Under the pieces are notes generated by a model. The model worked only from the letters and a program-made list of their open reading frames with translations, searched no databases and was not told the origin of the DNA. Positions 1 to 6,724 of a stretch of 64,000 bases of DNA are shown piece after piece. This DNA comes from M0027 sp021713415. Lineage in GTDB: Bacteria > Pseudomonadota > Gammaproteobacteria > Francisellales > Francisellaceae. The position numbers and the translations under genes are program-made. Numbering within the stretch: position 1 is the stretch's first letter; every line of letters starts with the position of its first letter. Where the stretch lies: assembly GCA_021713415.1 (NCBI GenBank), contig JAKJJQ010000001.1:62001-126000 (forward strand). Direction: 5' to 3'.

Positions 1-1
1 A

Positions 2-1423
2 GAAGCAAAAGAAATATTAATACCAATTATTGTAGAAACATCTAAAAGAAGAGGAATTGATATAACAGATGGACATATAGAGCGATTTCGACTATTGATG
101 TCAGAGTTACCGAAGTCAGAGCAAGTGTTTTTTACAGCGACTCCAGATCCTCAAGCAATAAGTAATGATAAGCAAAACCCATTGCTTGGTGATATTATGT
201 TGCGAGAAGGCTCACTACATCAAATAGATAAAGTAGTTAAAGGAGGCGGTGAAGAAAAAGGTAAAGAAGAAGGTGAAGAAAAAGGTAAAGAAGAAGATAT
301 AGAAGAAGTTCAAGAAGAGTTAATTGAAAAATTAGATGTACATTTATCATTGGGTATTTTAGATGCGCGTAAAATATCTATATTTGGTATTAATGGAGCA
401 TGTACTTCTCGAGCAATGCTAGGTAAGGTGTCTATTTCAGATGTCGAAAAAGGAGTCAGTAGTTATCATAGACCTATGGCTATAAGTATTGAACAAAGTG
501 GTGTTGCTCCTACAACCCAAGGTATCCATGAATATAATTATACACCTATGCCAGTTGTTACAGATCATGATGAGTATCATACTGAAGTACAATCTGTCCA
601 TGGAAGTCATTACAATTTGATGCTTAATCACATCAAAGATATACTAAGAAATGATACAGGAAGAAAATGGGCATTAGAAATTTGGGAAAATGTCGATCGT
701 GATGGTTTTAGTCCATATCATGCAAACCCTTCTTACCAAGAATCATTAGATAAATTTACTACTTTTTTAACCTATAAAATGAATTTAGATAACGATGGTC
801 AATTAACAGTTGCAGGTTTTTCCTTATTACTGGATATGGTTAATCATAAAGACCAGTGGGATAAGCTATATAATATTAACTATGATTTATTTCGCAATAT
901 CCCGATTAAAAAAGCAATAGTTTCAGAATTTGAAAACTTTTTAGAGATCATTAAAGGTTATGAAGAGCAAAGTGACCTATCGCCGTTAGCAAATTTAAGT
1001 CATACAGATCAGATGAAATTTATGTATGCTCACTATATATTATTTACTCGATTAGGAGAAAGTGAGTTTAAGAGTGTGTATCTTTCAAATAAAGAAAGGA
1101 TGCAAACATTTGTAGATAATTTAACATTTGGTGTTTATAAGGATCATTTTGGTACTAAGAATAAATTAACTTTACGATATAATACAGATTCACAGGTAAT
1201 AAATATTCCAGTTGATAGATCTGGTGAAGAAGAATATCCTTTCAATACAGAGAATGAATTTGCATTTATTGATAAAATAAAAGAAGAACTTGGCTTAGAT
1301 CAGTCGATCAGTGCTGAAAGTAATTCAATTGAAAGTAATTCAGGCAGCTCAAGTAATCCACAACTTATTTTTAATAGCCAAAGGCAATCAGGAAATAAAG
1401 AGAGAGGGTGTACCATTTTGTAA
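2..1423 (+). CDS. C-terminal part of a large unknown protein ending in a CAAX box (CTIL), 5' truncated by window edge
   Basis: The reading frame has no stop back to the left edge, so the gene starts outside the window; the TTG at 95 and ATG at 98 are probably internal. I do not recognise the family. An acidic, Gly/Lys/Glu-rich stretch is encoded by a perfect 24-bp tandem repeat at 248-295. The rest reads as a soluble alpha/beta protein without membrane segments. The tail is Ser/Asn-rich, then slightly basic, and the last four residues are Cys-Thr-Ile-Leu directly before the stop. This fits the eukaryotic CAAX prenylation consensus, with Leu at X favouring geranylgeranyltransferase I. Inference: a translocated effector lipidated by the host. 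It converges on mraY with 19 bases between them. Confidence 0.75.
   Translation, partial: EAKEILIPIIVETSKRRGIDITDGHIERFRLLMSELPKSEQVFFTATPDPQAISNDKQNPLLGDIMLREGSLHQIDKVVKGGGEEKGKEEGEEKGKEEDIEEVQEELIEKLDVHLSLGILDARKISIFGINGACTSRAMLGKVSISDVEKGVSSYHRPMAISIEQSGVAPTTQGIHEYNYTPMPVVTDHDEYHTEVQSVHGSHYNLMLNHIKDILRNDTGRKWALEIWENVDRDGFSPYHANPSYQESLDKFTTFLTYKMNLDNDGQLTVAGFSLLLDMVNHKDQWDKLYNINYDLFRNIPIKKAIVSEFENFLEIIKGYEEQSDLSPLANLSHTDQMKFMYAHYILFTRLGESEFKSVYLSNKERMQTFVDNLTFGVYKDHFGTKNKLTLRYNTDSQVINIPVDRSGEEEYPFNTENEFAFIDKIKEELGLDQSISAESNSIESNSGSSSNPQLIFNSQRQSGNKERGCTIL
248..295 (+). repeat. Perfect 24-bp direct tandem repeat, two copies, in frame
   Basis: Bases 248-271 and 272-295 are identical. Each copy encodes Gly-Glu-Glu-Lys-Gly-Lys-Glu-Glu. 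The unit length is a multiple of three, so slippage would change the protein length without shifting the frame. Confidence 0.9.
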
Positions 1424-1442
1424 CAATATTTGGTACCCATTG

Positions 1443-2528
1443 CTATTTAATTTTTAATGAAGCTAAACCAATTAGAACAAATAAAATGGTTAAAATCCAG
1501 AAACGGATGGTAACTTTAGTTTCACTAAGGCCAAGCTGTTCGAAGTGGTGGTGGATCGGCGCCATTTTAAAAATACGTTTTTTTCTTAATTTATATGAAC
1601 CAACTTGTAAAATAACAGAAACAGTTTCAATCACAAATATAAAGCCCATAATAAATAGAATTAACTCTTGACGTAGAATAATCGCTGCTACACCTAATGC
1701 AGCGCCTAGCGCAAGGGCACCAACATCGCCCATAAATACATCAGCAGGGTGGGCATTAAACCATAAAAATCCTAAGCTTGCACCAAAAATAGCAGATAAA
1801 AATATGGCAACTTCTTGGGTGCCTGGGATATAAACTAGGTGTAAATAATAAGCAAAAGTTGCATTGCTCGTCGCATAAGCAAAGATAGCTAAACCAGCAG
1901 CTACTAATCCAATGGGCACAATAGCAAGTCCATCAAGCCCATCGGTTAAGTTTACCGCATTAGAGCTACCGACAACGACAAAATAGCTTAATATAATAAA
2001 CCCTACAGCACCTAAGGGAATGGCTAGTGACTTGGTATATGGAATTGCAATACTTAAATCCATATAACGATTAAAATGAAAATATAAAATAATGCCGGCA
2101 ATTAAAGCAAAAATAGATTGTAATAGGTATTTCCAGCGTGATTTTAAACCCCTTGGATGCTTAAGTACCAATTTAAGAAAATCATCTAAAAAGCCAATGC
2201 CACCAAATAGTATTAACGTTATGATTAATACCCAGATATAGATATTGTCTAAATTGGCCCATAAAAGCGATGAGATAATGACAGAAACTAAAATTAAAAC
2301 GCCCCCCATTGTTGGTGTTCCTGATTTTTTCAAATGGGTTTGTGGGCCTTCTTCTCTGACAACTTGACCTACTTGCATTTTTCTAAGCCAGTTAATCATT
2401 GGTCGGCCGAATACTAAAGATAGGATCAATGCAGTGGCAGCAGCTAGTACACAACGTAGCGTAATATAATTAAATACATAAAAGGGGCGATAAAAGTCAA
2501 CGAGAAAGTTTGTAAGCCAAAGTAGCAT
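1443..2528 (-). CDS. mraY: Phospho-N-acetylmuramoyl-pentapeptide-transferase
   Basis: MraY transfers phospho-MurNAc-pentapeptide from UDP to undecaprenyl phosphate, making lipid I at the inner face of the cytoplasmic membrane. The 361-residue product has the family length and about ten hydrophobic segments. Family motifs are visible: the early Gly-Thr-Pro-Thr-Met-Gly-Gly segment, GFLDDFLK near residue 115, NAVNLTDGLDGLA near residue 190, NAHPADVFMGDVG near residue 260, and the C-terminal APIHHHFE loop. The gene stands alone rather than between murF and murD of a dcw cluster, and it is flanked by accessory genes. Its start is the ATG at 2528-2526. Confidence 0.97.
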   Translation of the reverse strand: MLLWLTNFLVDFYRPFYVFNYITLRCVLAAATALILSLVFGRPMINWLRKMQVGQVVREEGPQTHLKKSGTPTMGGVLILVSVIISSLLWANLDNIYIWVLIITLILFGGIGFLDDFLKLVLKHPRGLKSRWKYLLQSIFALIAGIILYFHFNRYMDLSIAIPYTKSLAIPLGAVGFIILSYFVVVGSSNAVNLTDGLDGLAIVPIGLVAAGLAIFAYATSNATFAYYLHLVYIPGTQEVAIFLSAIFGASLGFLWFNAHPADVFMGDVGALALGAALGVAAIILRQELILFIMGFIFVIETVSVILQVGSYKLRKKRIFKMAPIHHHFEQLGLSETKVTIRFWILTILFVLIGLASLKIK

Positions 2529-2698
2529 GGACAGTCCTTGCCAAGAGTTTGTATAGTTTATATCAGTAAGGCTTATTGTAGCGAAATTTTAATCGATTTG
2601 TCATCTTAGAAATGAAATAACTTTTCGATTTTATGTCAAAATCAGGATAGAATTGATCTTTAACTATTTTGAAGCTAAAAAATGGATGAAAAAAATAC

Positions 2699-3334
2699 GT
2701 GGACTGGATAACATCAATTATTGATTTTGTATTGCATTTAAATGTGCACTTGAAAGAATTAGTAGAACAGTTTGGCTCCTGGAGTTATGGCATATTGTTC
2801 TTAATTATATTTTTAGAAACAGGTGTAGTATTTGCGCCATTTTTACCAGGAGATTCACTATTATTTGCAGCAGGTTCAATTGCTGTATTTACGCATATTA
2901 ATGTTCATCTATTGATCTTTTTGTTAATTATTGCAGCTTTTGTAGGAGATACTTGTAATTATTGGATTGGTCATTGGTTTGGTGAAAAGATTTTAGAAAA
3001 AAAATGGATTAAACGTCAGTATATTGATAAGACACATGAGTTTTTTGAAAGACATGGTGGCAAAGCCATTGTAATTGCAAGGTTTGTTCCTGTTATTCGC
3101 ACCTTTGCACCTTTTGTTGCGGGCTTAAGTGATATGTCCTATCGTAAATTTATGATTTATAATCTTTCAGGTGCTATTTTGTGGGTTGTTGTAGTTACAT
3201 ATGCTGGTTACTTCTTTGGTAATGTACCTATTGTTAAAGAGAATTTCACGATTGTTATTTTTGTGATTATTATTTTATCAATCATGCCAGCAGTATTTGA
3301 ATTTATCAGACATAAATATTTCAAAAAATACTAA
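2699..3334 (+). CDS. DedA family inner-membrane protein
   Basis: This 211-residue membrane protein carries the DedA/SNARE-associated signature: FLETGVVFAPFLPGDSLL near residue 40, GDTCNYWIG near residue 83, and the segment around FFERHGGKAIVIARFVPVIR near residue 115 with its conserved Arg and Gly residues. DedA proteins are linked to membrane potential homeostasis, undecaprenyl-phosphate recycling and resistance to cationic peptides. The only usable in-frame start near the 5' end is the GTG at 2699; the two ATGs just upstream are out of frame and an in-frame TGA lies at 2687. The ribosome site is weak, so the start is less certain than the family. Confidence 0.93.
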   Translation: MDWITSIIDFVLHLNVHLKELVEQFGSWSYGILFLIIFLETGVVFAPFLPGDSLLFAAGSIAVFTHINVHLLIFLLIIAAFVGDTCNYWIGHWFGEKILEKKWIKRQYIDKTHEFFERHGGKAIVIARFVPVIRTFAPFVAGLSDMSYRKFMIYNLSGAILWVVVVTYAGYFFGNVPIVKENFTIVIFVIIILSIMPAVFEFIRHKYFKKY

Positions 3335-3350
3335 TATTTCTTTTTTATTG

Positions 3351-3379
3351 TTGATTTTTTGATCACTATCTGATATCTT
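3351..3379 (+). promoter_or_regulatory. Possible sigma70-type promoter for the 3418 barrel-protein gene
   Basis: TTGATT (3351-3356) and TATCTT (3374-3379) are separated by 17 bases, 39 bases before the ATG at 3418. The match is partial and the region is AT-rich, so this is tentative. Confidence 0.3.
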
Positions 3380-3417
3380 ATCGCATTGAATGATAGGTAC
3401 CCCGGGTTGCGTAATCA

Positions 3418-4053
3418 ATGAAAAGAATAATAATAATTACATGTTTGATTGTTTCTTTAACGGTTAATGTTTTTGCTCAATCAAATCAGTCCACTTCTGA
3501 TAACCAGACTACTACAAGTGCAGATAGTTCAGAGCAAATAGCATCACTGCCAACAAAAGAAGAAATTAATCAGTTAGCTCAGAGTGATACGACGACAGAA
3601 GATACAAGCGATGATCAATCAACAAGTGATGAAAGTTGGTGGGAATGGATTAAAGGTACACCACAACAAAATTCAGTCTATTTAGGTATGTTTACATTAC
3701 ACTTTAGTCCTGGAAGTATTAAAAATGATAACTGGAATAATCAACTTATCGGTGGTACTTATAAGGGAATATTTTTTGGAACTTTAGTTAACTCATTTTA
3801 TAATAGAGCGTATGTTGCTGGTTTTTCACGTGATTTATATGAAAATCAAGTGAGTGAAAATGTTAATATGACAGCAGGTTATCGTCTAGGCTTAATTACA
3901 GGTTATACTTTAGATATGAATGAATTCACGAGTCATTTACCTGCGTTACCATTTGTACAGGGTTATGTTGACTTTACTTATAGAGGTATTGTAGGGATAG
4001 AGTTTTCATATGTAGGCATTGTTGTAACTACTGAATTTTATTTAAGATTCTAG
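3418..4053 (+). CDS. Exported protein with Ser/Thr-rich linker and C-terminal outer-membrane beta-barrel-like domain
   Basis: Residues 1-20 form a signal peptide, with cleavage likely after Val-Phe-Ala. Residues 21-75 are rich in Ser, Thr, Gln and Asp and look disordered. From about residue 83 the protein shows alternating aromatic/hydrophobic strands and ends in Tyr-Leu-Arg-Phe. A terminal Phe preceded by alternating hydrophobics is the usual signal for BAM-dependent insertion. The barrel region weakly recalls small outer-membrane proteins related to PagP-like lipid-modifying barrels, but I cannot name a family. It ends three bases before the 3' end of the convergent CAAX-protein gene at 4057. 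Confidence 0.7.
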   Translation: MKRIIIITCLIVSLTVNVFAQSNQSTSDNQTTTSADSSEQIASLPTKEEINQLAQSDTTTEDTSDDQSTSDESWWEWIKGTPQQNSVYLGMFTLHFSPGSIKNDNWNNQLIGGTYKGIFFGTLVNSFYNRAYVAGFSRDLYENQVSENVNMTAGYRLGLITGYTLDMNEFTSHLPALPFVQGYVDFTYRGIVGIEFSYVGIVVTTEFYLRF

Positions 4054-4056
4054 TTA

Positions 4057-4671
4057 TTATAAAAGAATACAGCAGCCGCTTTTTTCATCTTTTTGACTTT
4101 GCTTAAGATCTAAAATAGGTGTTATAGTGCTAGTTTGTTTTTTAGGTTTAACTGTTTCTATATCATTTAAGTGATCAATTTGATCAATCCTACCTTTTGA
4201 TATATCTGGAAATTGTTTAATTGCCTTTGGTGTGCAGGTAGGTAGTGCAATAATACCAGATTGTGTATATCTAACGCCATCCACATAGGAGGAAATTTTA
4301 GTGCTTAATTTATAACCGTCAATCACTTGATTTTCTAATAATTCGTTTACCCATTGTAAGGCATTTTCATTCATATAAGGCTCTTTAGCCCTTTGCTCAG
4401 CATACTTTGTTAAGGTTATATCAAGAATATTTAGTTGACGAATGTTCTCACTTTTGATTCTTGTAGTGAACTTCTCTAACTCTATACTATCTATAATTCC
4501 ACCACCAGCATGCCCAAATAAACCAATATACTCATTTTTTTCATTTATACCAATTACGCTAAAGCTAGAGCATCCAGTTAGTACAGCTGTTGTTGATATA
4601 TAATCATCTTCACTCAGTTCACATGATAAGTTAATCACTACGTATTCATTTTGTTTTATGGCTATAGGCAT
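4057..4671 (-). CDS. CAAX-box protein (CILL) with CheD/CNF-like Cys-His motif, paralogue 1
   Basis: This 204-residue soluble protein has no signal peptide or membrane segment. It shares its whole length with the neighbour at 4748-5368, about half of positions being identical by eye. The most conserved block is residues 31-58: LTGC with Cys34, then IGIN, then GLFGH with His54 followed by AGGG. A Gly-Cys near the start of a strand with a His about 15-20 residues later recalls CheD, CNF1 and BLF1 deamidases; this is inference from motif shape only. The tail is hydrophilic and ends Gly-Cys-Cys-Ile-Leu-Leu, a type I geranylgeranylation CAAX box with an extra adjacent Cys that could be acylated. 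Likely a host-directed effector. Confidence 0.8.
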   Translation of the reverse strand: MPIAIKQNEYVVINLSCELSEDDYISTTAVLTGCSSFSVIGINEKNEYIGLFGHAGGGIIDSIELEKFTTRIKSENIRQLNILDITLTKYAEQRAKEPYMNENALQWVNELLENQVIDGYKLSTKISSYVDGVRYTQSGIIALPTCTPKAIKQFPDISKGRIDQIDHLNDIETVKPKKQTSTITPILDLKQSQKDEKSGCCILL

Positions 4672-4747
4672 ACTATTAAATCACTATTTTAAATTATGAG
4701 TCATTTTATCATTTTAACAATATAAGTTAAATATAATATGTATTTGA

Positions 4748-5368
4748 TTATAATATGACACACTGACAGCACTGATGTTCTTTATCTGATTGATCATATT
4801 CATTATATAGAAGTGGTGTATCAATATTAGCTTGTCGTTGAGGCTTAATTGCTTTGATATTATTTAAATGATCAATTTGACTAGTATCACCTGTAATAAT
4901 ATCAGGTAGTGCTTTGATAGCTGTAGGTACACAGCCAGCTTGAGCAACAATGCCAGAACTAGTATACCTAACAGCGTCGGCATGAATAGAGACTTTTGAA
5001 CTTAGTTTATAGCCATCAATAATATCTGATGCCATTAAAGCATTTGCCCACTGAATAACATTTCTAGTTCTTTGAGGTTCACTAACTCTAAGCTCTGTAT
5101 ATTTTTCTAACGTAATATCCATAATATTTAATTGACGAATACCTTGCTCTTTTATAGTAGATATAAATTTTTTTAATTCACTATCATCAACGCTGCCACC
5201 ACCTGGATGGCCAAATAGTCCAACATATTCTCCATGACGATTTATTCCTATTGCGCTAAAGCTTGAACAACCCATAATAACACCTATGCTTGAAACGTAG
5301 TCATCTTCACTTAAGTCTCTTGATAGGTTAACAGTTTGGTATTTATCTTGTTTAAGACGAATTGGCAT
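4748..5368 (-). CDS. CAAX-box protein (CVIL) with CheD/CNF-like Cys-His motif, paralogue 2
   Basis: This 206-residue product is a tandem paralogue of the gene at 4057-4671. Both begin MPI followed by a short Lys-Gln segment, share LSEDDY near residue 20, and keep Cys34 (IMGC) and His54 (GLFGHPGGG), the DGYKLS segment near residue 120 and the IDHLN segment near residue 167. The last eight residues contain four Cys: QCCQCVIL. Cys-Val-Ile-Leu is a textbook type I geranylgeranyltransferase substrate, and the Cys pair upstream could be palmitoylated, as in Ras and Rho proteins. A GGGG-containing ribosome site lies upstream of the ATG at 5368. The 76-base gap to the next gene allows co-transcription. 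Confidence 0.8.
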   Translation of the reverse strand: MPIRLKQDKYQTVNLSRDLSEDDYVSSIGVIMGCSSFSAIGINRHGEYVGLFGHPGGGSVDDSELKKFISTIKEQGIRQLNIMDITLEKYTELRVSEPQRTRNVIQWANALMASDIIDGYKLSSKVSIHADAVRYTSSGIVAQAGCVPTAIKALPDIITGDTSQIDHLNNIKAIKPQRQANIDTPLLYNEYDQSDKEHQCCQCVIL

Positions 5369-5417
5369 AAGAACAACCCCATATTACGATATAATTAAGT
5401 TTTAATATAATAAATAT

Positions 5418-5444
5418 ATTATAACCAGACACACTTTATGTAAA
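5418..5444 (-). promoter_or_regulatory. Possible promoter for the CAAX paralogue pair
   Basis: On the minus strand TTTACA (5444-5439) and TATAAT (5423-5418) are separated by 15 bases, about 50 bases upstream of the ATG at 5368. The -10 is perfect but the spacing is short. Confidence 0.35.
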
Positions 5445-5485
5445 TAAAAAACATTAGAATAAAGATGTCAAGTAAAAATATTATA

Positions 5486-5514
5486 AATATTATTAAAATT
5501 TTTATAATAATATT
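5486..5514. repeat. AT-only inverted repeat between divergent effector and MBL genes
   Basis: AATATTATT (5486-5494) and AATAATATT (5506-5514) are perfect inverted copies separated by 11 bases. They lie in the 201-base divergent intergenic region, where a shared operator or H-NS-type binding site would be expected. AT richness makes chance occurrence plausible. Confidence 0.35.
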
Positions 5515-5569
5515 GCAAATTTTGTAATATCATTAATAGGCTATAGTTAAGTAAAAGGTAAATGTTAAA

Positions 5570-6706
5570 ATGCAATTAAGTAAGATTTTATTTAGTCTAT
5601 TTGTTTTATTAATGATGCAATCAAGCCATGCTGCAACATGGCAAGAAAATTTAAAATTAGGCGAGACGACAACTGAAAGAAATGAACTTAACGTTCCTTT
5701 TGTTAAGCCAACAGTTTGGCAGAGCTTCTATACAGCACCAGGTAATTGGCCAATTTTTGAAAATAGGGCACCACTTGATCGATCACCTAAAGATAAGAGC
5801 TCAAAAGTAGTTACCTTAGGTACTGGTGATCCAACACCAAACCCTTATCGTTATGGCCCAGCGAGCGTTGTTATTGTTAATGGTTTTCCATACTTTATAG
5901 ATTGTGGCGAAGGCTGGTGGAGAGCGCTGGCTAAAGCGGTTTTATCACAAGGAAATATTGATCTTGTTAATGTCTTTGCACTAAAGAATTTAAAGTATAT
6001 GTTTTTGACTCACTTACATGAAGACCATACAGTAGGTTTGCCATCTTTTATTGATAATCCTTTTAAATTTGGTACAGGAGCAAATAAAAAAATTTATGGA
6101 CCTAAAGGTGTAGATTTGATGATTGGGCATATCAATGCAGCTTGGGCAGTAGATCGAAATGAAATGTTTCAAGGATCAGTGGGTGTTCAGCGATCTAATT
6201 TTGATGGTGCAACAGCTGTAGGTATTCCAATTGATCCTGATACAGGAGTTAAAGGGAGACAAATTTTTGAAGATGATAATGTTAAAGTCTTTGCTTATCC
6301 TACTAAGCATGGTAATCTTAAGCATACTTATGCTTATCGTTTTGTCACTAAACCAGATAATCGAATTCTTGTTTTTGGTGGTGATGGTCATTACTCTAAA
6401 GGTTTAGTTGAAGCAGCTAAAAATGCAGATGTATTATTTATTGAAGGTATTACAAGAGAAAATATTCAATATGCAACTTGGGGAGGTGATACAGTGGAAG
6501 AAAAAGTTAAATCAATTAGCGCATATCATATGTTTCCTAGTGACTTAAAGAAAGTACAAGATGAATCAAAAGTAAAAGAGATTGTATTAATACATGTTCA
6601 AAATTATAACTCGCCTGATAAGTTTGAAAGATTAGGAGTACTACATGAAATGATCGATGCAGGTGTGACTAATGTCTTACAAGCTCAGGATGGGGATGTG
6701 TATTAG
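5570..6706 (+). CDS. Exported metallo-beta-lactamase-fold hydrolase
   Basis: A signal peptide of about 21 residues ends in Ser-His-Ala before AT. The mature part is a metallo-beta-lactamase-fold hydrolase of the RNase Z/arylsulfatase-like branch: GTGDPTPNPYRYGP near residue 84, FIDCGEG near residue 105, the metal-binding THLHEDHTVGLP near residue 146, the FGGDGHYS segment near residue 267, and a late His near residue 345. The substrate is not evident; some similar database entries carry the name GntH, which I cannot verify here. It lies between the CAAX pair (divergent) and the calpain-like gene (convergent, 18 bases), which makes a role in the accessory region plausible but unproven. Confidence 0.82.
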   Translation: MQLSKILFSLFVLLMMQSSHAATWQENLKLGETTTERNELNVPFVKPTVWQSFYTAPGNWPIFENRAPLDRSPKDKSSKVVTLGTGDPTPNPYRYGPASVVIVNGFPYFIDCGEGWWRALAKAVLSQGNIDLVNVFALKNLKYMFLTHLHEDHTVGLPSFIDNPFKFGTGANKKIYGPKGVDLMIGHINAAWAVDRNEMFQGSVGVQRSNFDGATAVGIPIDPDTGVKGRQIFEDDNVKVFAYPTKHGNLKHTYAYRFVTKPDNRILVFGGDGHYSKGLVEAAKNADVLFIEGITRENIQYATWGGDTVEEKVKSISAYHMFPSDLKKVQDESKVKEIVLIHVQNYNSPDKFERLGVLHEMIDAGVTNVLQAQDGDVY

Positions 6707-6724
6707 GTATATTAGGTGAGTTAT

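Noticed and set aside
3397..3413. GGTACC next to CCCGGG, resembling a cloning polylinker
   Set aside because: The order and flanking bases do not match a common vector polylinker and the surrounding sequence is normal genome; chance is likelier.
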